Positions 28,651 to 38,038 of a stretch of DNA of 64,000 nt are shown here, in pieces (within the stretch, counting starts at the first letter, position 1; every line of letters starts with the position of its first letter). Origin of the DNA: REEB95 sp963762425 (GTDB taxonomy: Bacteria; Pseudomonadota; Alphaproteobacteria; ATCC43930; CGMCC-115725); the NCBI GenBank assembly GCA_963762425.1, contig CAVXKY010000020.1, positions 62,001 to 126,000 on the forward strand, given 5' to 3'. The position numbers and the translations under genes were made by a program. A model generated the notes under the pieces. It worked only from the letters and a program-made list of their open reading frames with translations, was not told the DNA's origin and ran no database searches.

Positions 28651-31132
28651 TGACGACGTCGAGCGCGTTGGCCTGGATGAAGTCGCGGCGCGGCTCGACC
28701 AGATCGCCCATCAAGGTGGAGAATATCTCCTCGGCCAGATCGGCATGCGGCACCTTGACCTGGAGCAGCGACCGCGCCGCCGGGTCGAGCGTGGTTTCCC
28801 ACAGCTGCTCGGGGTTCATTTCACCGAGCCCTTTGTACCGCTGGATGTCGCCTTGTTTCGGACCCAGCTCCAGGATCGCCTCGACTAGCGAGGTCGGGCC
28901 GTTGACCGGGGTTTCCTTGTCCTTGGATTTGAGCGCGCCGGGCTTGCCGTAGACCTCCTGCAGCTCGGCGGTGCGCTCGTCGAGGCGGCGGGCCTCGGCG
29001 CTTTTCAACAGCGCCGCGTCCAACACGCGGCGTTCGGTGACGCCGTGGCGCTTGCGCGTCAGCACGAAGCTTTCGCCGGCGGCGAGTTCGCCCTTCCAGC
29101 CGCGCGCGTCGGGCGGCGCCAGCGCGTCGAGCCGCGAGGCCAGATATTTGGCCGCCTCGCCGCCCTTTTTGGGATCGTCGAGCAGGCCTGCGTCGAGCAC
29201 GCCGGCGATGGCCGCCTGCTCCACCACTTCGAGGCTGCCCACTTTCCGCATCAGCGGCTGGAGCAGGCCGCGCACATTGCGCGCGCGCTCGACCAGCTCC
29301 TTGAGGTCGTTACCGGCGCGCTCGACCTTGTCGTGCTGGCGGAACACCGCGTCCTTGATGCCGGATGAGACCCGGTATTCCTCGAGCGCGGTGTCGTCCT
29401 TCAAATAGATCGCCTTGCCTTGGCCGCGCTTCACCTGATAGAGCGGCGGCTGGGCGATGTAGAGATAGCCCTTGTCGATGAGCGCGCCCATCTGGCGGAA
29501 GAAGAAGGTCAGCAGCAGCGTGCGGATGTGGCTGCCGTCGACATCGGCGTCGGTCATGATGATGACGCGGTGATAACGCGCCTTGGCCGCGTCGAACTCC
29601 TCGGGGCCGATGCCGGTGCCGAGCGCGGCGATCAGCGTGCCGATCTCGGCCGAGGACAGCATCTTGTCGAAACGCGCGCGCTCGACGTTCAGGATCTTGC
29701 CCTTGAGCGGCAAGATCGCCTGGTTGCGGCGGTTGCGGCCCTGCTTGGCCGAGCCGCCGGCGCTGTCGCCCTCGACGATGAACAGCTCGCTCAACGCCGG
29801 GTCGCGCTCCTGGCAATCGGCCAGCTTGCCGGGAAGATTGGCGAGGTCCAACGCGCCCTTGCGGCGGGTCAGGTCGCGCGCCTTGCGCGCGGCCTCGCGC
29901 GCCGCGGCGGCCTCGATCACCTTGCCGACGACGCGGCGGGCGTCGGAGGGATGCTCCTCGAACCATTGCCGCATCTTGTCGGCGACGATGCTTTCGACCG
30001 CCGCGCGGGTTTCGGAGGAGACCAGCTTGTCCTTGGTCTGGGAGGAGAATTTCGGGTCGGGCATCTTGATCGACAGGATGCAGGTCAGCCCCTCGCGCAT
30101 GTCCTCGCCGGTGAGCGCGATCTTCTCCTTCCGCGCCGTGATCTCGTCGGCGTAGTGGTTGACGGTGCGGGTGAGCGCGGCGCGGAAGCCGGCCAGATGC
30201 GTGCCGCCGTCGCGCTGCGGGATGTTGTTGGTGAAGCACAGCATGGTCTCGTGGTAGCTGTCGGTCCATTCCATCGCCACTTCGACCGAAATCTTGTCGC
30301 GCTCGCCCGCCATGACGATGGGGGCGCCGTGCAGCACCTGCTTGGAGCGGTCGAGATATTTGACGAAGGCCTCGAGCCCGCCCTCGTAATGGAGCTTGAC
30401 CGTCTTGGGCTCGACGCCGCGCGCGTCGGTCAATTCCAGCGACAATCCGGAATTGAGGAAAGCCAGCTCGCGCAGCCGGTGTTCGAGGGTCGCGAAATCG
30501 AACTCGGTCTTGGTGAAGGTCTTGGTGGAAGGCCAGAAGGTGACTTCCGTGCCGGTCTTGGGCTGTTGCTTGCCCTGACGCTCGGCCAGCGGGGCCGGGC
30601 CGGTTTCCTTCAAGGGCGCCACCGGGTCGCCGTTCTTGAAGCTCATGAAATATTCCTTGCCTCCCCGCCAGATGCGCAGATCGAGCTTTTCCGACAGCGC
30701 GTTCACCACCGACACGCCGACGCCGTGCAGGCCCCCCGACACCTTGTAGGAATTCTGATCGAATTTTCCGCCGGCATGGAGCTGGGTCATGATGACCTGC
30801 GCCGCCGAGACGCCTTCCTCCTTGTGGATGTCGACCGGCACGCCGCGGCCGTTATCGGTGATGGTGGATGAGCCGTCGGGATTGAGCGTCACGTTCACCG
30901 TGTCGCAGAATCCGGCGAGCGCCTCGTCGATCGAATTGTCCACCACCTCGTAGATCATGCGGTGGAGACCCGAGCCGTCATCGGTGTCGCCGATATACAT
31001 GCCCGGACGCTTGCGCACGGCATCGAGGCCGCGCAGCACCTTGATCGAATGCGCGCTGTATTCCTCTTTCTCTTCCGCGGCTTGCGAAGCCAGGGCGGGA
31101 TCGGGTTTGGGCGGGGTTGCCGGTTTGCTCAT
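28637..31132 (-). CDS. gyrB: DNA gyrase subunit B
   Basis: An 831-residue type II topoisomerase ATPase subunit that works with GyrA to introduce negative supercoils. The GHKL ATPase domain shows RKRPGMYIGDT, EVVDNSIDEALAG, DNGRGVPVD and GGLHGVGVSVVNALS. The TOPRIM domain shows VEGDSAGGSAKQGR and IMTDADVDGSHIRTLLLTFF, and the C-terminal GyrB tail reads QRYKGLGEMNPEQLWETT. The frame is intact. It is the last gene of the dnaA-dnaN-recF-gyrB series, 27 bases after recF. Confidence 0.98.
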   Translation of the reverse strand: MSKPATPPKPDPALASQAAEEKEEYSAHSIKVLRGLDAVRKRPGMYIGDTDDGSGLHRMIYEVVDNSIDEALAGFCDTVNVTLNPDGSSTITDNGRGVPVDIHKEEGVSAAQVIMTQLHAGGKFDQNSYKVSGGLHGVGVSVVNALSEKLDLRIWRGGKEYFMSFKNGDPVAPLKETGPAPLAERQGKQQPKTGTEVTFWPSTKTFTKTEFDFATLEHRLRELAFLNSGLSLELTDARGVEPKTVKLHYEGGLEAFVKYLDRSKQVLHGAPIVMAGERDKISVEVAMEWTDSYHETMLCFTNNIPQRDGGTHLAGFRAALTRTVNHYADEITARKEKIALTGEDMREGLTCILSIKMPDPKFSSQTKDKLVSSETRAAVESIVADKMRQWFEEHPSDARRVVGKVIEAAAAREAARKARDLTRRKGALDLANLPGKLADCQERDPALSELFIVEGDSAGGSAKQGRNRRNQAILPLKGKILNVERARFDKMLSSAEIGTLIAALGTGIGPEEFDAAKARYHRVIIMTDADVDGSHIRTLLLTFFFRQMGALIDKGYLYIAQPPLYQVKRGQGKAIYLKDDTALEEYRVSSGIKDAVFRQHDKVERAGNDLKELVERARNVRGLLQPLMRKVGSLEVVEQAAIAGVLDAGLLDDPKKGGEAAKYLASRLDALAPPDARGWKGELAAGESFVLTRKRHGVTERRVLDAALLKSAEARRLDERTAELQEVYGKPGALKSKDKETPVNGPTSLVEAILELGPKQGDIQRYKGLGEMNPEQLWETTLDPAARSLLQVKVPHADLAEEIFSTLMGDLVEPRRDFIQANALDVVNLDV

Positions 31133-31159
31133 GAGCCGTTTTTCCGTTTCTTCCGGATT

Positions 31160-32362
31160 TCAGCCGGGCGCGATCGCGGCATGGGAAATGGCGAAGAACT
31201 GGGCATTGCCGCGCAGCTCCTCGAACAGGCTCGCATCGGTGCCGGCGAGCCAGGCCTGGGCCTTCAGATCGAGCAGGGCCGCGAACAAGGCGGAACGCCG
31301 TTCGGCATCGAGATGCGCCGTGATCTCGTCCAGCAGCAGCAGGGGCGCCTGTCCCCGCCGCGCGGCGGCGAGGCGCGCATAGGCGAGCGTGATGGCGATC
31401 AGCAGCGCCTTCTGCTCGCCGGTCGAGCAGGAGCCCGCCTCGACCCCGGTTTCGAGATGCCGCACCAGCAGATCGGAGCGGTGCGGGCCGCATTGGGTGA
31501 CGCCGCTTTCGGCGTCGAGGCGGCGGCCGGAGCACAAGGCCCCGCGGAACGCCTCCTCGGCGGAGAGCGCCGGCATGGATTGGATCCAGGTTTCGACCGC
31601 GCCGGATATCTCCAGCCCGGCGCGCGGGAAAGGACCCTGGGCGGAACGGCAGGCGGCGTCGAGCCGGGAAACCGCCTCGATGCGCGCCGCCGCCAAGGCC
31701 ACGCCGTTCTCGGCCATGATTTCCTCGAGCGCCGCAAGCCAGGTCCCGTCCGCCCCGTTCCCCGGACGGGAGCCGTCGCGCAACAGCCGCGCGCGCTCGC
31801 GCAGCGCCTTCTCATAGGCGTTGAGCCGCGCCCAATGGCCGGGATCGAATCCCGTCACCAGGCGGTCGAGGAAACGGCGGCGCGAGGAGGCGCCGTCGAT
31901 GAAAATGCGGTCCATCTGCGGCGTGAGCCAGGCCATGCCGAAATGCTCGGCCAGTTCCTGCTGGCTTTTGGCCGGCGTTCCGTCGATGCGCAGGCTGCGG
32001 CGCTCGCCGCTGTCGCTCGTATCGTCGCGCCCGGTGCCGATCTCGATCTCGCCCGAAGGCAGAGCCACCACCGCGGCCAAGGCCCAAGGCCCGGGCTGGT
32101 TGTGGCAGTCGATCTCGCTGAGCTTGGCGCGGCGCAGGCCGCGTCCGGGCGCGAGGAAGGACAGCGCCTCGAGGAGATTGGTCTTGCCCGCGCCATTGGC
32201 GCCGTAAAGCACGACGGGCATGGCGTCGACGGCAAGCCGGGCGCGCGCATAACCGCGGAAATCGGTCAGCATCAATCGGGAAACCGCCACCGGAAGGGGC
32301 GCCAAAACGGGCGATAAATCATTCGCCGGAATGGCGAGGGGGGCGAGGGCGTCCTGCCGCAC
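31160..32362 (-). CDS. recF: DNA replication and repair protein RecF
   Basis: A 400-residue SMC-like ATPase that helps load RecA at gaps. Walker A YGANGAGKTNLLEALSFL is near residue 53, the signature region CSTGEQKALLIAITLAYARL is near 320, and Walker B APLLLLDEITAHLD is near 345. The first 30 residues before LMLTDFRGYARARL exceed the family norm, so the true start may be the ATG at that point (about 32272). It is in the standard position between dnaN and gyrB. Confidence 0.95.
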   Translation of the reverse strand: MRQDALAPLAIPANDLSPVLAPLPVAVSRLMLTDFRGYARARLAVDAMPVVLYGANGAGKTNLLEALSFLAPGRGLRRAKLSEIDCHNQPGPWALAAVVALPSGEIEIGTGRDDTSDSGERRSLRIDGTPAKSQQELAEHFGMAWLTPQMDRIFIDGASSRRRFLDRLVTGFDPGHWARLNAYEKALRERARLLRDGSRPGNGADGTWLAALEEIMAENGVALAAARIEAVSRLDAACRSAQGPFPRAGLEISGAVETWIQSMPALSAEEAFRGALCSGRRLDAESGVTQCGPHRSDLLVRHLETGVEAGSCSTGEQKALLIAITLAYARLAAARRGQAPLLLLDEITAHLDAERRSALFAALLDLKAQAWLAGTDASLFEELRGNAQFFAISHAAIAPG

Positions 32363-32381
32363 GGGATACCGGGGCGCGCCT

Positions 32382-33497
32382 TCAGACGCGCATCGGCATG
32401 AGCACGTAGAGCGCGCTGCCGTCGGCGGCGTCGCGCACCACGGTGGGCGAAGCGGCGTCGGCCAGCATGAAGCGCGCGTTTTCGCCCTCGATCTGCTCGG
32501 CGATGTCCAGCAAATAGCGGGCGTTGAACCCGATCTCGATCGGCGCCGCGGCGTAGCCGACCTCGATTTCCTCCGAGGCGGTGCCGTTTTCGGGGCTGGT
32601 GGCGGAAAGCGTCAGGCTGTTGCGCTCGAGCGCCAGCTTCACGGCGCGGCTCTTCTCGGTCGAAATGGTGGAGACGCGGTCGACCGCCTCGGCGAAATCC
32701 TTGCAGCGCACGTCGAGCGTCTTGTCATTACCGGTGGGAATGACCCGGTCGTAATCGGGGAAGGTGCCGTCGATCAGCTTCGAGGTCAGCACCGTGGGGC
32801 CGAAGGCGAAGCGGATCTTGGTGTCGGAGAGCGAAACCGACACCTCCTGGTCCATTTCCTCGAGCAGCTTGCGCAACTCGCCCACGGCCTTGCGCGGCAC
32901 GATCACGCCCGGCATGCCGGACGCGCCGTCGGGCATCGGCAGCTCCATGCGCGCCAGGCGGTGGCCGTCGGTGGCGACCGCGCGCAGCACGGATATTCCG
33001 TCGCTCTTGGCGGCGTGGAGATAGATCCCGTTCAGGTAATAGCGCGTTTCCTCGGTCGAGATGGCGAAGCTCGTGCGGTCGATGAGGCGCTTCAGATCGG
33101 CGGCCGAGAGCGAAAAGCCGTGGCCCAGATCGCCGCCCGCCATCTGCGGATAATCCGCGACCGGCAGGCAGGCGAGGGTGAAGGTCGAGCGGCCGGAGCG
33201 CAGGCCGATCTGGCCCTTGTCGCCGTCCTCGAGCGAAACCTGCGCGCCCTCGGGCAGCTTGCGCACGATGTCGTAGAGCGTGTGCGCCGGCACCGTGGTG
33301 CCGCCCCCTTTGACGCCCTGAGCCGGCACGGACGAGACCATTTCGAGGTCCATGTCGGTGGCGGAGAGCGACAATTTGCCGTCCTCGGCCTTCAAGAGCA
33401 CGTTCGAGAGGATGGGGATGGTGTTGCGCCGTTCGACCACGCTCTGCACGTGGCCCAGGGCCCGGAGCAGGGCGGCGCGTTCGATGGTCAGTTTCAT
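32382..33497 (-). CDS. dnaN: DNA polymerase III beta subunit (sliding clamp)
   Basis: A 371-residue clamp protein that forms the ring tethering the replicative polymerase. It starts MKLTIERAALLRALGHVQSV, contains VVERRNTIPILSNVLL and FAISTEETRYYLNGIYLH, and ends with the conserved YVLMPMRV. The ATG at 33497 gives the exact family length. The frame is open about 36 codons upstream but without support. A 223-base leader separates it from dnaA, so it may have its own promoter. Confidence 0.97.
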   Translation of the reverse strand: MKLTIERAALLRALGHVQSVVERRNTIPILSNVLLKAEDGKLSLSATDMDLEMVSSVPAQGVKGGGTTVPAHTLYDIVRKLPEGAQVSLEDGDKGQIGLRSGRSTFTLACLPVADYPQMAGGDLGHGFSLSAADLKRLIDRTSFAISTEETRYYLNGIYLHAAKSDGISVLRAVATDGHRLARMELPMPDGASGMPGVIVPRKAVGELRKLLEEMDQEVSVSLSDTKIRFAFGPTVLTSKLIDGTFPDYDRVIPTGNDKTLDVRCKDFAEAVDRVSTISTEKSRAVKLALERNSLTLSATSPENGTASEEIEVGYAAAPIEIGFNARYLLDIAEQIEGENARFMLADAASPTVVRDAADGSALYVLMPMRV

Positions 33498-33720
33498 GGG
33501 TTTTTCGGGTCTCGGGTTGTGACGGCGTTGCGTTATGGCCCCCTCGCGGGCCGACACCCCGCCGCACGCGAACCGCCCGGAAACCGCCGGAAGACTCACA
33601 CGCAACGGGAAAAAACTATATCACAGCGGCGTGTTCCGGTACATCAAATCGGCCGGCGCAAATCGCCGGTTTTCCCTTTTGAATCAATCGATTAAATGAC
33701 GGCTAAGGCCTTGGCTAGGC

Positions 33721-35109
33721 TCAGGTTTCGAGCATCCGCTTCAGGAGCTCGATGTCCTCGGCCAATGTCCGGTCGGCGGCCTTCAACTCCTCGATCTTCC
33801 GGACCGCGTGCATCACCGTGGTGTGGTCGCGGCCGCCGAATTTGCGCCCGATCTCGGGCAGCGAGCGGGGGGTGAGCTGCTTGCACAGATACATCGCCAC
33901 CTGGCGGGGCCGCGCCACGGCGCGGGCACGGCGCGCGGAATGCATGTCGGCGAGGCGGATGTTGTAGTGCTCGGCGACGCGCTTCTGGATTTCGTCGATG
34001 GTGACGCGGCGGTCATTGGCGCGCAGCAGATCGTGCAGCACCTCTTGCGCGCTTTCCAGCGTGACGGTGCGGCCGATCAGCTGGGTATGGGCGGAGATGC
34101 GGTGCAGCGCGCCTTCGAGTTCGCGCACGTTGGAGGTGATCTTGTGCGCCAGGAATTCCAGCACCTTGCCCGGCACCTGGGATTTGGTGGCGTCCGCCTT
34201 GGCCTGGAGGATGCCGAGCCGCAATTCATAGGTGGTGGGGTGGAGATCGGCCACCAGGCCCCAGCCGAGGCGGGATTTGACCCGTTCCTCGATGCCTTCG
34301 AGGTCGGAGGGCGATTTGTCGGCGGAAATGATGATCTGCCGGTTCTGGTCCACCAGCGCGTTGAAGGTGTGGAAGAATTCCTCCTGGGTCGCGTCGCGGC
34401 CGCCGATGAACTGGACGTCGTCGATCATCAGCACGTCGACCGAGCGGAACTGCTCCTTGAACGCCATGGTGTCCTTGAAGCGGATAGCGCGCACGAACTG
34501 GTACATGAACTTCTCGGCCGAGAGATAGATCACCTTGCGCGCCGGATCCTGGGTGCGGATATGCCAGGCGATGGCGTGCATCAAATGGGTCTTGCCCAGC
34601 CCCACCCCGCCGTAGAGAAAGAGCGGGTTGAAAGGCACGTGGCGGTTGGGGCCGACTTGGGATTCGGCCACCCTTCGGGCGGCGGCATTGGCCAGCTCGT
34701 TGGGCTTGCCGACGACAAAATTCTCGAAGGTGAAGCGCGGATCCAAGGGCGCGCTGATGTCCTTCTCCTCGGATGCCGTTTCCGCCGCTTCCTTGGGCTG
34801 GGGAACCGCGATTTCGGCATCCGCCGGCTGGGCCATGGTCTTGCCGGTGACCAGGATCTCGACCGAGGTTATCGCCTCGTTCTCGGCATTCCACAGCGCG
34901 CGGATGCGATCGGCGTAATGCTGCGTCACCCAGTCGCGCAGGAAGCGGGTGGGCACGCCGATGCGCACCCTGCCCTCATCGACGCCGTAGAGCGTCATGG
35001 ATTTAAGCCAGGAGCGATAGGCGGCGTCGCCGAATTCCTCGCGCAACCGGCCGCGCACCCGCGCCCATTGGGATTGCAAATCGTCCTTGCGGCCCGGCGT
35101 TTCGCTCAT
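33721..35109 (-). CDS. dnaA: chromosomal replication initiator DnaA
   Basis: A 462-residue initiator ATPase. Domain I occupies about residues 10-90, and a short acidic linker (domain II) lies at about 95-125. The AAA+ domain has Walker A YGGVGLGKTHLMHAI (166-180), Walker B VLMIDDVQFIGGRD and box VII SRLGWGLVADLHPTTYELR. The C-terminal helix-turn-helix domain IV has the DnaA signature RPRQVAMYLCKQLTPRSLPEIGRKFGGRDHTTVMHA. Upstream lies a 490-base non-coding region and rpsT, as in many alphaproteobacteria. Confidence 0.98.
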   Translation of the reverse strand: MSETPGRKDDLQSQWARVRGRLREEFGDAAYRSWLKSMTLYGVDEGRVRIGVPTRFLRDWVTQHYADRIRALWNAENEAITSVEILVTGKTMAQPADAEIAVPQPKEAAETASEEKDISAPLDPRFTFENFVVGKPNELANAAARRVAESQVGPNRHVPFNPLFLYGGVGLGKTHLMHAIAWHIRTQDPARKVIYLSAEKFMYQFVRAIRFKDTMAFKEQFRSVDVLMIDDVQFIGGRDATQEEFFHTFNALVDQNRQIIISADKSPSDLEGIEERVKSRLGWGLVADLHPTTYELRLGILQAKADATKSQVPGKVLEFLAHKITSNVRELEGALHRISAHTQLIGRTVTLESAQEVLHDLLRANDRRVTIDEIQKRVAEHYNIRLADMHSARRARAVARPRQVAMYLCKQLTPRSLPEIGRKFGGRDHTTVMHAVRKIEELKAADRTLAEDIELLKRMLET

Positions 35110-35584
35110 GCGCGCGCCTGGACCGATGATTCGGGCGCGCCTGACCCGGGGGTTGTGACCATAAGCACGCTCCGCGCGCCAAACTCCAGACGGAACGGTC
35201 CGGGAATAGGCGCCTTTTCGTCGTTTCGCGTCGCCTGGCCGAAAACCGGCGCCGCTCGTTTGTTTCCTCTCGTCACTCCGCCCCCCAGGACCCCGAACCG
35301 CGCACGAGGCGTCCCTTTGCCGAAAGAAGTTCTAATTTCTTTTCGGCACTAGCCCTTAGACAACGACCTGTAGCTGATACGCGAGACTAACCTGGCACCC
35401 GCCGCCCTGCCGCCGAAACTTAGCCGGAACCCTTCACGCGCAACGCCCGACATCGCGATCCCCCGACTGCGTGGAACAGGGTCATGCACCTCAATTTCGA
35501 CGGCGCAGATGCAAACTTTACCGAAGGCGAACACCGAAAGGCAACATAACTGCAATGTGAACGCAAAAATTTTTTTCTTGCGGC
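35110..35584. promoter_or_regulatory. dnaA upstream region, non-coding
   Basis: About 475 bases between dnaA and the rpsT terminator. It must hold the dnaA promoter, since rpsT has its own terminator. I looked for TTATNCACA-type DnaA boxes on both strands and saw none, so there is no support for an origin here. It contains one strong hairpin (35318-35348) and an A/T tract near 35565-35590. A 68-codon minus-strand frame at 35349-35555 looks spurious. Confidence 0.6.
35318..35348. other. long hairpin in the dnaA leader region
   Basis: TGCCGAAAGAA pairs with TTCTTTTCGGCA through an 11-bp stem with one bulged base around a loop of about eight bases. It lies about 210 bases before the dnaA start. 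No T-run follows on either strand, so it is more likely an RNA structure or protein site than a terminator. Confidence 0.55.
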
Positions 35585-35617
35585 AAAAAAGTAACGGGCG
35601 CTTAGCCCTTGAGCGCC
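35585..35617 (-). terminator. intrinsic terminator overlapping the rpsT stop codon
   Basis: On the minus strand GGCGCT, a 9-base loop containing the TAA stop, and AGCGCC are followed by CGTTAC and six T residues. The stem begins inside the last rpsT codons. This should separate rpsT transcription from dnaA. Confidence 0.7.
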
Positions 35618-35868
35618 TTGATACGCGCGGAGAGACGCGACAGCTTGCGTGCGACCATGTTCTTATTCACTACGCCTCGTGCCGCGCCGCGCTGAAGCTC
35701 GGGTTGCGCCGCAATGAACGCAGCGCGCGCTTTTTTCTTGTCGCCGGCCGCGATCGCGACCTCGACCGCTTTCACAGTACTGCGGATGCGGTTCATGCGC
35801 GCGCGGTTGACGACGACGCGGCGCGTCGTTTGCCTTATTCTCTTTTCCGCCGATTTATGCGTCGCCAT
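35602..35868 (-). CDS. rpsT: 30S ribosomal protein bS20
   Basis: An 88-residue basic ribosomal protein binding 16S rRNA. The N-terminus MATHKSAEKRIRQTTRRVVVN, the central MNRIRSTVKAVEVAIAAGDKK and the C-terminal RGVVNKNMVARKLSRLSARIKAL are typical of bS20. It is monocistronic with its own terminator overlapping the stop. Confidence 0.97.
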   Translation of the reverse strand: MATHKSAEKRIRQTTRRVVVNRARMNRIRSTVKAVEVAIAAGDKKKARAAFIAAQPELQRGAARGVVNKNMVARKLSRLSARIKALKG

Positions 35869-35970
35869 GGCAAATCCGTAATAGAAGAGGGATGAGGCGC
35901 CCGTCTGGATTGGAACGGCGCTTATAGCCGCAGGCGATGATGCGCGTCAAGCTTATGACGGATGACATCG

Positions 35971-36744
35971 TCAACGGTTCTTGAACACGGGCTTGCGTTT
36001 TTCGACGAAGGCCGCCATGCCCTCTTTCTGATCCATGGTCGCGAACAGCGAATGGAACAGCCGGCGCTCGAAACGCACGCCCTCGGCGAGCGTGGTCTCG
36101 TAGGCGCGGTTGATCGACTCCTTGGCCATCAGCACCGACGGTCGCGAGAACGCCGCGATCTGCGCCGCGATCTTCACCGCCTCTTCGACCAGCTGAGCGG
36201 ACGGCACGACGCGCGAGACCAGGCCCGAACGCTCGGCCTCGGCCGCGTCCATCATGCGCCCGGTGAGGATCATGTCCATCGCCTTGGCCTTGCCGACGAA
36301 ACGGGTGAGCCGCTGCGAGCCGCCGGCGCCGGGCATGACGCCGAGAATGATTTCGGGCTGGCCGAATTTCGCGCTGTCGGCGGCGATGATGGTGTCGCAC
36401 ATCATGGCGAGCTCGCAGCCGCCGCCCAAGGCGAAGCCCGCCACCGCGGCGATCACCGGCTTGCGGCACAGGCTCACGCGTTCCCAGCTTTTGACGAAAT
36501 CGCCGAGATAGACGTCCATGTAATCGCGGCCCTGCATCTCCTTGATGTCGGCGCCGGCGGCAAACGCCTTGTCGCTTCCCGTCAGCACGATGGCGCCGAT
36601 CTTGTCGTCGCCCTCGAAGGCGTCGAGCGCCTGTCCCAATTCGCGGATCAGGGCGTCGCACAGCGCGTTCAAGGCCTTGGGCCGGTTCAAGGTGATGAGG
36701 CCCACCGCGCCGCGGCTTTCGACCAGGATGTTCTCGTAGCTCAT
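35971..36744 (-). CDS. enoyl-CoA hydratase
   Basis: A 257-residue crotonase-family enzyme hydrating 2-enoyl-CoA in beta-oxidation. The oxyanion-hole AAGADIKEM is near residue 62-70 and the catalytic Glu residues sit in GFALGGGCELAMMCD (near 110) and GQPEIILGVMPGAGGSQRL (near 135). The ATG at 36744 follows an AAGGA ribosome-binding site and starts MSYENILVE, the usual form. The much longer open frame upstream is antisense-type noise over the next two genes. An enoyl-CoA hydratase beside rpsT and mutM is common in alphaproteobacteria. Confidence 0.95.
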   Translation of the reverse strand: MSYENILVESRGAVGLITLNRPKALNALCDALIRELGQALDAFEGDDKIGAIVLTGSDKAFAAGADIKEMQGRDYMDVYLGDFVKSWERVSLCRKPVIAAVAGFALGGGCELAMMCDTIIAADSAKFGQPEIILGVMPGAGGSQRLTRFVGKAKAMDMILTGRMMDAAEAERSGLVSRVVPSAQLVEEAVKIAAQIAAFSRPSVLMAKESINRAYETTLAEGVRFERRLFHSLFATMDQKEGMAAFVEKRKPVFKNR

Positions 36745-36767
36745 TGTCCTTGCTCCCAAATTTGGCG

Positions 36768-37133
36768 CTATTGCGGCGATGGCGACAGGGTGAAGCTCAC
36801 GGTCAGATTGCCGTCCGGCCCGCGGTAATCGAGCTTGAGGCGCTCGCCTTCGCGCCGCCAAAGATCGGTCCCGGCGGCGCTCCAGCCGAGTTGCGGCAGG
36901 GTCTGGGCGTAGAAACGCGCCACGTCGCCGCGCGCGAGCTTGCCCTTGGCCTGGGCCTCGACGATGCGGCCCTCGGGCTTGTCGAACACCAGCGACGAGC
37001 CGTCGATCGGCGCGAGGCCGGGCATCAGGGGCAGATCCTCGGTGCCGGGGACGAACTCGTCGGCGCGCGCCGGCATCCCCGGCGAAAGAACCGTCGCGAG
37101 CAACAGGCAAGAGAGCAGGGTGCGGCGCCGCAT
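36768..37133 (-). CDS. small periplasmic protein, hypothetical
   Basis: A 121-residue protein with a signal peptide MRRRTLLSCLLLATVLSPGM..ARA and a compact mature domain containing EDLPLMPGLAPIDGSSLVFDKPEGRIVEA, then VARFYAQTLPQLGW. Proteins with this LPLMPGL..FYAQTLPQLGW pattern are found next to the enoyl-CoA hydratase and mutM in related genomes. Function unknown. It lies 15 bases after mutM on the same strand. Confidence 0.75.
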   Translation of the reverse strand: MRRRTLLSCLLLATVLSPGMPARADEFVPGTEDLPLMPGLAPIDGSSLVFDKPEGRIVEAQAKGKLARGDVARFYAQTLPQLGWSAAGTDLWRREGERLKLDYRGPDGNLTVSFTLSPSPQ

Positions 37134-37148
37134 CGCCGAAACTTAGAC

Positions 37149-37982
37149 CTAGCGCTGCCGCTTGGCACAGTAAAAAGTCGAACGGCCGCCCTGGACGATG
37201 CGCCGGATGCCCGAACGGCAATCGCAGCGCGGGCAAGGCTCGCCTTCCTTGCCGTAGACCGCCCAGTGATGCTGGAAGTAACCCAGCTCGCCCGAGGCCT
37301 GCACGTAATCGCGCAAGGAGGAGCCGCCCGCCGCGATCGCGCGTTCCAGCACGTCGCGGATGGCGTTCGCCAATTCGTCGGCGCGCGCGCCCTGCACGCG
37401 TCCGGCCAGGCGCTTGGGCGACAGGCCCGCGCCGTAGAGACTCTCCGAGACATAGATGTTGCCGAGCCCGGCGACCACGCGTTGGTCCAGCAGCGCCGCC
37501 TTGATCGAGGTCTTCTTGCCCTTGAGAAGGGCGGCCAATTTCGCGCCGTCGAATTGGGGCTCGAGCGGCTCCGGCCCCAGATGCCGGAACAGCTTGTGCG
37601 CGGCGAGATCGCTTTCGGCCGCGTAGTCGAGCAGCCCGAAACGCCGCGCGTCGTTGAGGCGCAGTTCGACGCCGTCTTCGAACCCCAGCACGGCATGGTC
37701 GTGCCGCGCGGGCGGAAGCGCGTTCTCCGCGTCGGCCAGCACCAGGCGCCCCGACATGCCGAGATGCGCGATCAGCACGCCGCCGCCTTCGAGATGGAAG
37801 AGGATGTACTTGGCGCGGCGCGTGATGGCGATCACCCGCCGGCCTTCGAGCTTCGCCTTCAGGCCGGGCGGAACCGGTTTGCGCAGATCGCGGCGGTTGA
37901 GCTTGAAGGACAAGAGCCTTTTGCCCAGGAGGCGCGCCATCAGGCCGCGCGTAATCGTTTCGACCTCGGGCAATTCGGGCAT
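37149..37982 (-). CDS. mutM: formamidopyrimidine-DNA glycosylase
   Basis: A 277-residue base-excision-repair enzyme removing 8-oxoguanine. The catalytic N-terminal Pro2-Glu3 is in MPELPEVETI, followed by KYILFHLEGGGVLIAHLGMSG, the DNA-binding GLGNIYVSESL, and a C-terminal zinc finger with Cys pairs in EPCPRCD and the end STFYCAKRQR. The length is typical. It is divergent from ubiE with 56 bases between the starts. Confidence 0.97.
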   Translation of the reverse strand: MPELPEVETITRGLMARLLGKRLLSFKLNRRDLRKPVPPGLKAKLEGRRVIAITRRAKYILFHLEGGGVLIAHLGMSGRLVLADAENALPPARHDHAVLGFEDGVELRLNDARRFGLLDYAAESDLAAHKLFRHLGPEPLEPQFDGAKLAALLKGKKTSIKAALLDQRVVAGLGNIYVSESLYGAGLSPKRLAGRVQGARADELANAIRDVLERAIAAGGSSLRDYVQASGELGYFQHHWAVYGKEGEPCPRCDCRSGIRRIVQGGRSTFYCAKRQR

Positions 37983-38038
37983 GGTTCTTCGGCGCTACGT
38001 CGCTTGGAAGGAGGACGGGGGGCGCGTATGGTGCCCCG

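Noticed and set aside
33498..33720. Possible DnaA box near 33615 (TATATCACA)
   Set aside because: It differs from TTATNCACA at three positions and is single; not enough to propose an origin.
35349..35555. 68-codon minus-strand ORF upstream of dnaA
   Set aside because: No recognisable family, weak start, and it overlaps the dnaA control region.
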